A DNA stretch of 64,000 nucleotides from Pseudomonas sp. TH31. Lineage in GTDB: Bacteria; Pseudomonadota; Gammaproteobacteria; Pseudomonadales; Pseudomonadaceae. Position 1 is the first letter of the stretch. Every line of letters starts with the position of its first letter. A program made the position numbers and the translations under genes. The notes beneath the pieces are model-generated. The model saw only the letters and a list, made by a program, of their open reading frames with translations, was not told where the DNA came from and ran no database searches. Shown here piece by piece: positions 27,707 through 35,664 of this stretch. The DNA is taken from assembly GCF_016650815.1 (NCBI RefSeq), contig NZ_JAEKEZ010000014.1:186001-250000 (forward strand), read 5' to 3'.

Positions 27707-28161
27707 TTATCCGTTAAAGGCAGTGGAAATGCCGTTGGCGACGGCAATTTCCATGCGTCTCCAATGTTCGTCTTCCAGCCACTTGGCGGTGCCCATGCTC
27801 TCGATCGTGGGTTCAGCGCCAGGCAGCCAGCGTTGGGTCAGGGCCAGCAGCTGGCCCAGCCCGTCTTCGGTCAGGCCTTCGGCGTGGTCGAGGGCTTTTT
27901 TACGATCACTTCAACGTCCGGCGAATACTCTTCCAGCAACGCACCGGCGAGGGTCATGGTGGTGATCGGGTTTTCCAGCAGCACTTTCAGTGCGGCCTTG
28001 TCTTCATCCTTGACCGTGCCCATCAGCAGGTTATGGGCCGGGGCGACCTTGTTGGCCTGGGTGGTGGCGTTGAAGTACTTGGTGATGACCTGAGGGGTCA
28101 GGGAGAACGTAAATTCCTTGTCGCCACGTTCCAAGGTGATGCTGCGGTTTACTTCGCTCAT
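27707..28161 (-). CDS. Tail assembly chaperone, long (-1 frameshift) product
   Basis: The E/E' equivalent. Ribosomes slipping -1 at the A-AAA-AAG heptamer (27901-27895 on the minus strand) skip the stop of the short form. They add about 64 residues (KKALDHAEGLTEDGLGQ through HWRRMEIAVANGISTAFNG) before TAA at 27707-27709. The long form bridges the tape measure and the tube during tail assembly and is absent from virions in well-studied phages. An alternative is that one A is missing from the sequence, which would give a permanent fusion. Confidence 0.7.
27871..28161 (-). CDS. Tail assembly chaperone, short product
   Basis: A 96-residue protein: MSEVNRSITLERGDKEFTFS, then VAPAHNLLMGTVKDEDKAALKVLLENPITTMTLAGALLEEY. 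This is the phage tail assembly chaperone family typical of DUF2586 myophages. It stops 24 bases after the slippery site. It lies between the lysis genes and the tape measure, where P2 gene E is found. Confidence 0.85.
   Translation of the reverse strand: MSEVNRSITLERGDKEFTFSLTPQVITKYFNATTQANKVAPAHNLLMGTVKDEDKAALKVLLENPITTMTLAGALLEEYSPDVEVIVKKPSTTPKA
27895..27901 (-). promoter_or_regulatory. Programmed -1 frameshift slippery site (A AAA AAG)
   Basis: In the chaperone frame the codons are GTA AAA AAG, giving the heptamer A AAA AAG, the most efficient bacterial -1 slippery sequence. The frame entered stays open for about 64 codons and ends just before the tape-measure start, exactly as for P2 E/E'. 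Confidence 0.75.
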
Positions 28162-28194
28162 GTCTGTGATTCCGTAAGGTTGAGTTGCAAAGGG

Positions 28195-28674
28195 TCAGGG
28201 TTGTGCCGGCGTGCGTTGCACGACCTGGCGGATGTAGTCCTGCAGGCCGAGGATCATTTGCCGGCTTAAGGCGAGCTGTTCTCGGAGGGTGAAATAATCC
28301 GATCGAGCGTCTGCTGCGAGTTCGGCGCTGCCTGCATCAGCCAGGCCGGAGGTGCCGCTGGCACCGGGCACTGCGGGGCAAATGGCTTTGATGCGCAGCC
28401 GGTAACGGCCATCAGCAACAGCGAGCTGCAGAGCATTGATTTGAGAGCGGGCACTGTTCAGTTCCTGGGTATGTTGGGTGTCGAGCTGGTCCCGCGCTGC
28501 GAGCTGCTCGCCAGCCAGGCGGGCAGCCTCTCGCTCGGTGTGCAGATCTGCAGTGACGCCGACCAGATCAGCGCGGGCAGCGACGAGCTGTTTGCCCTGG
28601 TACTCGAAAGCGCACCAGGTCAGCAGACCGACCACCAGCAAAAACAGGGCAAGGCGCAGCGGGCTGATGGTCAT
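28195..28674 (-). CDS. Rz-like inner-membrane spanin
   Basis: A 159-residue i-spanin starting at ATG 28674 (ATGA overlap with lysozyme). One N-terminal transmembrane segment (LRLALFLLVVGLLTWCAFEY) is followed by a long periplasmic helical region (LVAARADLVGVTADLHTEREAARLAGEQLAARDQLD) expected to form coiled coil. With the outer-membrane partner encoded inside it, it fuses the two membranes at the last step of lysis. Confidence 0.85.
   Translation of the reverse strand: MTISPLRLALFLLVVGLLTWCAFEYQGKQLVAARADLVGVTADLHTEREAARLAGEQLAARDQLDTQHTQELNSARSQINALQLAVADGRYRLRIKAICPAVPGASGTSGLADAGSAELAADARSDYFTLREQLALSRQMILGLQDYIRQVVQRTPAQP
28266..28436 (-). CDS. Rz1-like outer-membrane spanin lipoprotein, nested inside Rz
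   Basis: A short frame wholly contained in the Rz gene in another phase, starting at ATG 28436 (or GTG 28454). It encodes a lipoprotein signal with lipobox MAVTGC followed by ASK, and a proline-rich mature part (FAPQCPVPAAPPAWL). This is the usual nested Rz/Rz1 design, in which Rz1 sits in the outer membrane and binds the Rz C-terminus. Confidence 0.85.
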   Translation of the reverse strand: MLCSSLLLMAVTGCASKPFAPQCPVPAAPPAWLMQAAPNSQQTLDRIISPSENSSP

Positions 28675-29198
28675 TTCAGGCAAAGCCTCATCTCAGCCAG
28701 CCGGCGGTTGTGCAGGCCACGGACAAAGGTCTTGCGACCATCGGCACCGGTCACATAAGCCCACACCGGCGTCTTGCCGTCGGGGGCCCAGGCCAGCGCC
28801 TTGCAGCCCTCAGCAATGCGGCCCGCGTTGATCAGGCCCACGGCACGGCTCGCGCACGTCGTCGGCACGCCAAGGTTGTGGCCATGACTGCTCAAGGCGT
28901 CGAACGTGTTCTGCCCGATCGCCTGGTTCGTCAGGCAGTCGGCCAGGCTTAGTTGGCCCTTGGCGATGACCAGGCCTTCGACCTCGGCGCAACGCGCATC
29001 GGACCAGTAGTCACCGACCACGACCGGATCCGGGCTGGTATGGCGGGTGATGCCTTTACAGACAGTGGGCAATCCACCGGCCAGCTTGTCGGCATACACC
29101 ACGTTCTGGCCATTGCCTTCCCAGGTGCCCAGGAACGCGGTCAACGTGCCGCTGCAGAGCACCAAAACGCCGGCGACGATCTTGTTGCGCAGGCTCAT
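28671..29198 (-). CDS. Endolysin (GH24-type lysozyme with signal-anchor)
   Basis: A 175-residue lysozyme. Residues 6-24 (IVAGVLVLCSGTLTAFLG) look like a signal-arrest-release anchor. The catalytic glutamate follows at TWEG, then YADKLAGGLPTVCKGITRHT supplies the E-x(n)-C/D-x5-T triad of P21-type endolysins. A cysteine within the anchor and another in the catalytic domain suit disulphide-controlled release. It cleaves peptidoglycan at lysis. Confidence 0.88.
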   Translation of the reverse strand: MSLRNKIVAGVLVLCSGTLTAFLGTWEGNGQNVVYADKLAGGLPTVCKGITRHTSPDPVVVGDYWSDARCAEVEGLVIAKGQLSLADCLTNQAIGQNTFDALSSHGHNLGVPTTCASRAVGLINAGRIAEGCKALAWAPDGKTPVWAYVTGADGRKTFVRGLHNRRLAEMRLCLK

Positions 29199-29401
29199 AC
29201 CTTGCCCTTCCAGTCACGCAGCATCTGGCGGTACTTGGGAACCAGCAGCAGGATCTGCAGCACCATGTAGAAAGCGGTCAGCATGTAGGCCACTGCCGAC
29301 CAGTCGACGGCACCTGTCACACCAGTGGCGGCTACACCGATGGCGGGCGACGCCTTTACCAGGGCAATGGCGGTGTCCTGAGCAGCCTGATTCGTGCTCA
29401 T
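29195..29401 (-). CDS. Holin or pinholin
   Basis: A 68-residue protein starting at ATG 29401, overlapping the zinc-finger gene stop. Two hydrophobic stretches (VKASPAIGVAATGVTGAV and AVAYMLTAFYMVLQILLLV) are followed by a basic tail (PKYRQMLRDWKGKV), a class II holin layout. A signal-anchor endolysin downstream suggests it may act as a pinholin that collapses membrane potential and so releases the endolysin. Confidence 0.82.
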   Translation of the reverse strand: MSTNQAAQDTAIALVKASPAIGVAATGVTGAVDWSAVAYMLTAFYMVLQILLLVPKYRQMLRDWKGKV

Positions 29402-29610
29402 CGGCGAAGTCCTTTTTCGGTCAGGGTTTGGCAAGGCACGCAACGGGTCATGCCGCCCAGCGCCTGGCGCGCTAGCGGGATCTCCTTGTCGCAGTCCTGG
29501 CAATGGGTGAGGCTTGGCCCGCTCGCTCGCGACTTGGCCAACTGGGCCGCAATGGCTTGGTCGCGTTGTCGCTGCTCCAGAGCCTGCGCACGATCGAACG
29601 GGCAGACCAT
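29398..29610 (-). CDS. TraR/DksA-type C4 zinc-finger protein
   Basis: A 70-residue protein with CQDCDKEIPLARQALGGMTRCVPC, a C-x2-C-x17-C-x2-C zinc finger of the DksA/TraR class, after an N-terminal helix (QRQRDQAIAAQLAKSR). TraR-type phage proteins bind the RNA polymerase secondary channel and alter promoter choice, so it may favour phage late or host stress promoters. It lies between the tail tube and the holin. Confidence 0.85.
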   Translation of the reverse strand: MVCPFDRAQALEQRQRDQAIAAQLAKSRASGPSLTHCQDCDKEIPLARQALGGMTRCVPCQTLTEKGLRR

Positions 29611-30062
29611 TACGTCAGGCCTTCGATTTCAGCAGCAGCCAGGTATGGCACACCGTTGATCTTGATGAAGTCCGGACTGGTGACGTCGAAAGGCACCTTG
29701 TGGGTGTTCTTCGCGCCGCCCTTGGGATCGATACTCAGCAGACTGGAGACGCGAACCTTGCAACCGAACGCCTCGATGCGCAGTTCCTCTTCGCCGGCCT
29801 TGGCGAAAAACACGATGTCGAACGGTTCCAGCTCACGGAAACTGCCGGATGTCTTCGCCTGCTCGATCAGCAGATTGAAGTTGGTGGTGTCCAGCTCCAG
29901 TTCGCCCGCTGCAGCGACATCGCCATCAACATGGCCGTTGGGCACGCCCTTGGTCTGGGCCACGGTGCTGTTGTCCGTGATGTCCAGGGTGCCGGCCTCC
30001 ACGTGAACGAGCAGATCGCCCAGGTTTACGTCGAAGTTCTTACCGCCAATTTTTGCGGCCAT
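29610..30062 (-). CDS. Tail tube protein (DUF2597 family)
   Basis: A 150-residue protein directly after the sheath gene, the position of P2 FII. It reads MAAKIGGKNFDVNLGDLLVHVEAGTLDITDNSTVA at the start and has DIVFFAKAGEEELRIEAFGCKVR in the middle. DUF2597 is the family I recall next to DUF2586 sheaths. It would polymerise into the inner DNA-conducting tube. Confidence 0.78.
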   Translation of the reverse strand: MAAKIGGKNFDVNLGDLLVHVEAGTLDITDNSTVAQTKGVPNGHVDGDVAAAGELELDTTNFNLLIEQAKTSGSFRELEPFDIVFFAKAGEEELRIEAFGCKVRVSSLLSIDPKGGAKNTHKVPFDVTSPDFIKINGVPYLAAAEIEGLT

Positions 30063-30066
30063 GGGG

Positions 30067-31179
30067 TTACTCCGAATCCGTTACGGAAAGATCGAGCGCG
30101 ATGTTTGCGGTCAGGTCTTTCGGGCAGTTGAGGGGGCGCAGCTTGAGGTAGGCCACGACAGAGGTTTTGCTTGTCCAGGTCAGCACGATGTCGCCGTCCT
30201 TGGGCTGCTCGATCTCGCCTGGGAACACCTGACCGGCGAACTTGGTGGACTTGGCCATCGCACGCAGCGGGGCCATGAGCTTGGACGTGGTGGTCGCCAT
30301 GCTGTTGGCCGAACTGTTCAGGCTCCGATCGCCCACATAGCGAATCAGCAGGATCCGCACGCGGCGGGCAGCCTTGTCCACGACGCGCAGGTTTTCGATT
30401 ACCTGGAAGTCACTGCCCGGGGCGTCCAGCAGATTGCCGTCGCCCCAGTAGGTGCCGGGATAGTCCGGGTATGTCTGCGGCACCGACAGGCGCGCTGCGT
30501 CCAGTTGGGTCAGCACGGCGGACGTCAGTGCTACGCCGTCCAGATCCTTGGGCTCAGCGCCCAAGCCAACCAATGCGCCAGTCGCTACGCGCATCGGCGT
30601 GTCGGCCACGCTCACGGAAGCGTTGGCCAGACGACCGGCCAGAACACCCAGGTTGTTGCCGTGCAGTTGCGGTACCGGCAGGACCCGAGGCGCAGCCAGG
30701 CCGTCGACGATGGCTTTCTGCTCGATGACGTAGGCGCTCCAGGTCAACTGCGGGGCAATGCCGGCAGTGGCAGCCATCACAAAGATGCGGCGGCCCAGTT
30801 TGTTGCTCAGCTCAGTGGCCGCAACGTGCATTGCTGACAGCTCGGCCTGGGTGGTCGACGGCTTGACGACTACCACCGCTTCGAAGGAATACGTGCGGGT
30901 CGCGCTCTCCAGAGCCTGTTGCCAGGTGGTGTCGTCTGCGATCGGAGCGGCCACGCAAGCCCAGCGATCGCCGCCGTTGGCACGCGCCGCCAGGATTTGG
31001 GTTTTCAGGTCGCTGACCTGAACGCCCAGCTGGATGTCCAGATCGCTCTGGGTATCCAGCGGGAGCAACTTGCCGACGTTCTTGGCGGCGGGACCGATGA
31101 ACAGGAAATAGCGTTCGATCTCGGTCACGGCACCCTGGCCGAGGTTGAGATTGTTAACGCTGACTTTGCCGAGTGCCAT
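30067..31179 (-). CDS. Contractile tail sheath protein (DUF2586 family)
   Basis: A 370-residue protein, GPAAKNVGKLLPLDTQSDLD near the N-terminus and LRVVDKAARRVRILLIRYVGDRSLNSS in the C-terminal part, the region homologous to other sheath C-terminal domains. It is followed by the tube gene, as in P2 (FI-FII), but belongs to the DUF2586 subclass, not the classical P2 FI family. It contracts to drive the tube into the cell. Confidence 0.82.
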   Translation of the reverse strand: MALGKVSVNNLNLGQGAVTEIERYFLFIGPAAKNVGKLLPLDTQSDLDIQLGVQVSDLKTQILAARANGGDRWACVAAPIADDTTWQQALESATRTYSFEAVVVVKPSTTQAELSAMHVAATELSNKLGRRIFVMAATAGIAPQLTWSAYVIEQKAIVDGLAAPRVLPVPQLHGNNLGVLAGRLANASVSVADTPMRVATGALVGLGAEPKDLDGVALTSAVLTQLDAARLSVPQTYPDYPGTYWGDGNLLDAPGSDFQVIENLRVVDKAARRVRILLIRYVGDRSLNSSANSMATTTSKLMAPLRAMAKSTKFAGQVFPGEIEQPKDGDIVLTWTSKTSVVAYLKLRPLNCPKDLTANIALDLSVTDSE

Positions 31180-31193
31180 AAAGCGGTGCCTCG

Positions 31194-31862
31194 TTAGCGG
31201 GGTGAATTAAGGATTTGTTGCAGCACCAGATTCACCAGTTGGCTGGTTTCACTGTCGCTGGCACCGAGGATCTGACGTGCAGGTAGCCGGATGTCCCAGC
31301 TCTGCGCGCCGGCAGATTCGGCTCGTTGGTCGTCCAGGACGCGGATCAACAATCCCGCCCGGGCGTAGTTCAGGTGTTGCTGGATCCACGCCACTGATGG
31401 ACGTGTCAGGGTCTTTTTGCCGGTCTGGCGGGTTTTAAAGCCCAACCGACGCAGGCTCTTGGCCTGCTTTTCTGTGGCTGCGGTGCCCGGAGGGACCTTG
31501 TTCCACTGACGCATCTGCGCGGCGGTGCGCCGTTCGGACACGCCGTTGTGTTGCTGCGAGGCAACCCAGCGGGTCAGGGTGTTACGCCAGCCCAACTCGG
31601 CCTCGTCTCCGGTCAGGCGTGTGACATCGAGCAGCTTGCCCAGTCCCGCTTCCATCTTTTTCTTGCCCTTGGACGTGTCCTTACGGGCCTCAAACGGTGT
31701 GCCGTCCAGGTTCTGCTGGTTGCGGACGCGCTGGCGGCTCAGGCTGCGCACGCGCTTGGCCACGTTGTTCAGCAGGCGCTTGCGCTTGGGCGTCGGCAAT
31801 TCCATCAGAGCCAGCAGATCCTGGGCTTCGAGCATGCCGCGAATGTCCAGATCAAAGGCCAT
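31194..31862 (-). CDS. Tail completion / virion morphogenesis protein (gpS-like)
   Basis: A 222-residue protein with LPTPKRKRLLNNVAKRVRSLSRQRVRNQQNLDGTPF, typical of phage virion morphogenesis protein gpS. It overlaps the preceding gene by 11 bases. gpS acts at the head-tail junction to make tails competent for joining. Confidence 0.82.
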   Translation of the reverse strand: MAFDLDIRGMLEAQDLLALMELPTPKRKRLLNNVAKRVRSLSRQRVRNQQNLDGTPFEARKDTSKGKKKMEAGLGKLLDVTRLTGDEAELGWRNTLTRWVASQQHNGVSERRTAAQMRQWNKVPPGTAATEKQAKSLRRLGFKTRQTGKKTLTRPSVAWIQQHLNYARAGLLIRVLDDQRAESAGAQSWDIRLPARQILGASDSETSQLVNLVLQQILNSPR

Positions 31863-32295
31863 GGCCGGTCACCTCGCCGGTTTCCGCGACCCACAGTTCG
31901 AATGGCACGAATGACCAGGTCTGACCGAAGGCCTCGATCTCGCCGGCAGGATCCTCGGCCAGGTACTGGGCTTCAGTGAACTGAACTTTGATGTCGACGT
32001 CGGCCAGGTCGTTTTCGAGCATGACCACGTCGAACACCACATTGGGCAGGCCGTCACGGTCCTGGTCGTGGGTTTCCAGCCAACTGCCCACCAGGGCAAA
32101 CAGGCGGGCCGGATGATCTGCGAACCGCTCGATCGCGATTGTCGCGCCGTAGTTCATGTCACCCATGTGCATGCCCAGGGTGTCGGGCTTCCAGACCAGT
32201 TCGACCTGGACCTGGTCGGTCCAACTGTCGAGCTGTTCGGGGGCCACCAGGCGGCGATCAATGAGGTAGGCCGTCAAAGCCTGCAGCTTGATCAC
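31852..32295 (-). CDS. Tail completion protein (gpR-like)
   Basis: A 147-residue protein starting at GTG 32295, overlapping the head-completion stop (GTGA). It reads VIKLQALTAYLIDRRLVAPEQLDSWTDQV at the start, then ERFADHPARLFALVGSWLETHD, the gpR pattern. With gpS it caps the tail. Confidence 0.82.
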   Translation of the reverse strand: MIKLQALTAYLIDRRLVAPEQLDSWTDQVQVELVWKPDTLGMHMGDMNYGATIAIERFADHPARLFALVGSWLETHDQDRDGLPNVVFDVVMLENDLADVDIKVQFTEAQYLAEDPAGEIEAFGQTWSFVPFELWVAETGEVTGHGL

Positions 32296-32756
32296 AGCAA
32301 CACCGCCGTGATGCGCCCACGACCCTGCAGCGACCGGACGGCCTGCTGACTGAACTCCAGGAATGTTTCGCCACGCTCGGGCAATTCTTTGCCGGTGTTC
32401 TCCGCGCTGTCGCGGCGGGTCACGGTGGCGAACTGAGTCAGCAAACTGGCTTTGGCGCGGCAGTACACGGCGCGCTTGTACGTCGCTGTGTGAAATGTGC
32501 GCTCCGGCAGCACCATAGGGTCCGCAGATTCCACGGTGGCGATGCCCAGGTTCTGCCATTGGCCTTTGCGCTTGGCCAAATCGTGATTGACCTCGCACAT
32601 TGCGGTGGTCAAATCAGTGACCAGCATGTCTACCAGGTACTCCGCCGGCAGGCGGTAACCTTTCTGGAACTCGGTCACGGAGAGGTTCGGCCAAAAGCCG
32701 TCGTTCTCGATCGCCTGTTCCACAAAGGTCGTGGGTTTCCCGGAAAAGCTGCTCAT
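32292..32756 (-). CDS. Head completion protein (gpL-like)
   Basis: A 154-residue protein, with FWPNLSVTEFQKGYRLPAEY near the N-terminus followed by LVDMLVTDLTTAMCEVNHDL, matching P2 gpL. It sits after terminase small subunit M and plugs the filled capsid at the portal. About 100 bases upstream are non-coding. Confidence 0.88.
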   Translation of the reverse strand: MSSFSGKPTTFVEQAIENDGFWPNLSVTEFQKGYRLPAEYLVDMLVTDLTTAMCEVNHDLAKRKGQWQNLGIATVESADPMVLPERTFHTATYKRAVYCRAKASLLTQFATVTRRDSAENTGKELPERGETFLEFSQQAVRSLQGRGRITAVLL

Positions 32757-32853
32757 TGCTGGCCACTCAAATAGGGGCGGGAAAACTGTTTCAGTGGGTC
32801 AGGGCCATAAATGGTTGGCTCACATCCACAGTTTCTCGCCGGGGGGTAGTCGG

Positions 32854-33567
32854 TTATTCGGCAGCTTTCTCAGCCAGTTCTTTTGTCAGGGCTTTGCGAG
32901 CGCCCTCCAGGCGAGTGCCCACACCGACAGCTGCGTGCAACTCAGTGGCGCGTTCGAAGTGGGCAATAGCTTTGGCCCAGTCCTTGGCGGTCATTGCGCG
33001 GATGCCAATCAACTTGTGGTACTTGGCCGGGATCTGTTCGGTGAGCTGCCATTCGCCATCGACACGCGGCAACAGGTCGGACAGATACGGTTCTGGGCTG
33101 CGGCCGGCCTTCTGCTCAGCCTCGGCCCACTCAATCACCGCATCGGCGACAAAGGTCGGCACATCGCGCTTGAAGCGCTCAGGCATCGGCTGGTCTTGCG
33201 CCATGGCGAAGTTCGCCAAGTCCAGGCCAGCTTCGAACTGCACGGTGTCAAACAGCCAGACCAGGACCTGCATCACTACCGAGTTCGGGAAACTCAATCC
33301 GGAATCGCGGTAGCGCTGCACGTAGTCCCGGTACTTGGGCAGCAGCTCGTCACGCTTGAGCTGCTGTCGCAGTTCGCGGCTGTTGATCGCACTGACGCGT
33401 TCCAGGTCCTGCGCCAATGCGTCTTCCATCAGCCTCAGGTGTTTCTTCGCGTTGGCTGGGCTGGACAGCGCGGTGGCAGATGAATACGCCACCGCTTCGG
33501 CACCGGCGCGTGCAGCGGCTGGACCTTCGGCCAGAGTTCGGCGCTTGTGCGCCAGTGCCAGGCTCAT
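32854..33567 (-). CDS. Terminase small subunit (gpM-like)
   Basis: A 237-residue protein, with FPNSVVMQVLVWLFDTVQFEAGLDLANFAM and RDVPTFVADAVIEWAEAEQKAGRSPEPY, typical of P2 gpM. It recognises the packaging site and supplies the nuclease partner for gpP. It starts at ATG 33567, abutting the capsid stop. Confidence 0.88.
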   Translation of the reverse strand: MSLALAHKRRTLAEGPAAARAGAEAVAYSSATALSSPANAKKHLRLMEDALAQDLERVSAINSRELRQQLKRDELLPKYRDYVQRYRDSGLSFPNSVVMQVLVWLFDTVQFEAGLDLANFAMAQDQPMPERFKRDVPTFVADAVIEWAEAEQKAGRSPEPYLSDLLPRVDGEWQLTEQIPAKYHKLIGIRAMTAKDWAKAIAHFERATELHAAVGVGTRLEGARKALTKELAEKAAE

Positions 33568-34583
33568 CAGACCAGCTCCACGTTTTCAGTCATCGCGAAC
33601 TTTTCCAGCTGCTCGATCACATAGCCTTCGTTACGGCTGTTGTAATCCTCGACGCGGGAGCGTTTCGGGTTGTCGATGGTTTGCTTACGCCAGCTGGAGT
33701 CCTGGAAGTAGATCGACAGGTTGTCGAAGCTGGTGACCACGACGCCGTTGACCGGGAAGAAAGGCACGCTAAAGCTCGGCAGACCGCCATAGGTCGCGAT
33801 GACCTGGGCGTCTTCGATGCGTTCTTTTTCGGTCGGAACATCGCCTTGCTTGGCGTAAAGCTTCGCCTTGTCGGCGGCCAGCAGATCGCTACCGATGATG
33901 GCGATCAGATCACCGCCGTCACGCAGACGCTCGTCGACCATCTGCTTGGTGTCGTGCACCAGGGCGTCGAGGTTGGCGTAATCACCGCCCTCGCCCAGCG
34001 TGACTTTGCCGGCAGTAAGACCTTGAGCCATAACCTGCTGCGGGATCTGCTCGCGAGCAATCTGCAGCCAGCCCTTGTTGACGTCCTGCAGCATCGGGTG
34101 GGCGACGATATCGGTCTGCGTAGCAGCGCTGGTGCCATGGAAGCCGATCATGATGCGATCGAGCGCAATCTGTTTCTGCACAGCAGCGGAGTACTTCTGA
34201 TGGAAGTCCGGGAACTTCGCCCAGGCGTCGATTTTCGCGTATGGCAGGCTGACGTCGGACTCGGTGGAAAACAGCTCGTAAGTGTTTTCGTCGAGCGCCG
34301 AGCCGTCCTTGGCTTCACGATCGGTGGTCTTAGTGTTGGTGCGGCCGGTCACAGGACCAGAAACGCCCAGGAACACTTTCTGACCTTTGATCTCGCTCAC
34401 GCCAATGACGTTGATGCGCTGCAGGAAGTCCGACTTGGCAGTGATCGCCTCGTTCAGCTCTTGAGCGATTGTCGGTTCAACGCTGAACATCTTGCTGGCC
34501 AGCTCAACGCCGTAGTTCTCGGCGATATCGAGCTGCATCTGCGCGAACATCTTCGCGCCATAAGCGCTAAGGGACTGAGCCAT
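33567..34583 (-). CDS. Major capsid protein (gpN-like)
   Basis: A 338-residue capsid protein starting at ATG 34583 (MAQSLSAYGAKMFAQMQ). It has LGVSGPVTGRTNT, DAWAKFPDFHQKYSAAVQKQIALDRIMIGFHG and the C-terminal YNSRNEGYVIEQLEKFAMTENVE, all features of P2 gpN. It is cleaved by and assembled on the scaffold/protease encoded just upstream. Length is close to the P2 protein (357). Confidence 0.93.
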   Translation of the reverse strand: MAQSLSAYGAKMFAQMQLDIAENYGVELASKMFSVEPTIAQELNEAITAKSDFLQRINVIGVSEIKGQKVFLGVSGPVTGRTNTKTTDREAKDGSALDENTYELFSTESDVSLPYAKIDAWAKFPDFHQKYSAAVQKQIALDRIMIGFHGTSAATQTDIVAHPMLQDVNKGWLQIAREQIPQQVMAQGLTAGKVTLGEGGDYANLDALVHDTKQMVDERLRDGGDLIAIIGSDLLAADKAKLYAKQGDVPTEKERIEDAQVIATYGGLPSFSVPFFPVNGVVVTSFDNLSIYFQDSSWRKQTIDNPKRSRVEDYNSRNEGYVIEQLEKFAMTENVELV

Positions 34584-34584
34584 G

Positions 34585-35502
34585 TCAGAGCACCCGCTTT
34601 TTGGTGTCGGTGGAGCCGGTGGTTTTCGGCAGGACGCGGCCAACTGAGGTGTCTTTCAGCGCGCTGAACTCTTTTGTCAGCGCTGCCAATTGGGCGGCCA
34701 GGGTCTTATTTGCACTGGCCTGGCTTTTACTCTTGAACTCAGTTTCGGCGGTGGTTACGACCGTATCGACAGCCGCCTGCACGTCGTCGACCAGTGCCGC
34801 GTCGGGTTCAGGCGCTGCGGCGGCAGCGATTTCGATCACGGAGTCCAGTCCTGCGACGATGATCAGGAGTTGATCGCGCAAGGCCTTGAGAGCCGTGCCG
34901 GTGGTTTCATCCATTTCGTTGTTCTCTTCGGGAGTTGTCGGGGTGGTTTTTTCTGGCACTTCGTCAATACCGAAGCGTTTGAACAGGCTGCTGAACATGC
35001 TCAGAACCTTGCCGATGTCGCCGGTTGGCTCGTCTTCTTTCAGCGCGCCGAGAGGCACGGCAGCGGCGTAATGCACAGGCTTACCGGTCTGACGGGAGAA
35101 GTAGAGTTCCTGGGTGCCGAGGCTGGCCGGCGAATCGGTCACGGCGAGGCCAGTCAGATAGGCCTTGCCGGTGTTGGCAAAGTCCGGGGTGACCTCGATG
35201 CTGGTGAACAGTTTTTCACCCTGGTCATTGAGATATAGCAGTCGCTGGTTTGGCTTCAACTGGGCTTCCAGCGCCACTTGGCCAGGCTGCAAATCGTCGG
35301 CGTCCTCAACCAGGCGCACGGCAAATACGGTGCCGTGAGCACCTGGCCAGCGTTCGTGCTCGCACCAGATCGTCGCCGTATAAGTTGCGATGCTGTAGGT
35401 CTCAGCGATATCGCGCAGTTCCTGGGGAAGGATTACGCGACCATCAACGGTCGGGCCGCTGGTGGCGACACGTTTCCAGAACGAAACAAGGGAACGGGGC
35501 AT
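34585..35502 (-). CDS. Capsid scaffolding protein and protease (gpO-like)
   Basis: A 305-residue GPO-family protein. The N-terminal half is the serine protease (YSIATYTATIWCEHERWPGAHGTVFAVRL with the histidine; FANTGKAYLTGLAVTDSPASLGT with the serine near TDSPAS). The C-terminal half is helical scaffold (TLAAQLAALTKEFSALK). It is the first gene of the leftward late operon, driven from the divergent region at 35503-35664. Confidence 0.9.
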   Translation of the reverse strand: MPRSLVSFWKRVATSGPTVDGRVILPQELRDIAETYSIATYTATIWCEHERWPGAHGTVFAVRLVEDADDLQPGQVALEAQLKPNQRLLYLNDQGEKLFTSIEVTPDFANTGKAYLTGLAVTDSPASLGTQELYFSRQTGKPVHYAAAVPLGALKEDEPTGDIGKVLSMFSSLFKRFGIDEVPEKTTPTTPEENNEMDETTGTALKALRDQLLIIVAGLDSVIEIAAAAAPEPDAALVDDVQAAVDTVVTTAETEFKSKSQASANKTLAAQLAALTKEFSALKDTSVGRVLPKTTGSTDTKKRVL

Positions 35503-35589
35503 GGGCGATAACTGCGCTCAATCGGTGATTTGAGCCGCCACGATATTCACCGAAAGAGCACCAAACAAACGGTTAACTTTTGCTTTGGT

Positions 35590-35608
35590 CCTATATCGCA
35601 GATATAGG
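35590..35608. promoter_or_regulatory. Dyad in the divergent late-promoter region (probable activator site)
   Basis: CCTATAT-CGCAG-ATATAGG is a perfect 7-bp dyad in the 160-base gap between gpO (-) and gpP (+). In P2, Ogr binds dyads about 55 bases upstream of the late promoters, so this site may serve one or both directions. It differs from the classic TGT-N12-ACA form; binding by the Ogr-like protein at 38565 is inferred. Confidence 0.5.
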
Positions 35609-35664
35609 TGAATGGCGGATTTTAACCCCGCGTTTCCAGCGTTTTCGCCGCATAGACTGCGGCC

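Noticed and set aside
33417..34667. A 416-codon plus-strand frame opposite the capsid genes
   Set aside because: Antisense shadow of gpN and gpM, which are recognisable phage proteins.
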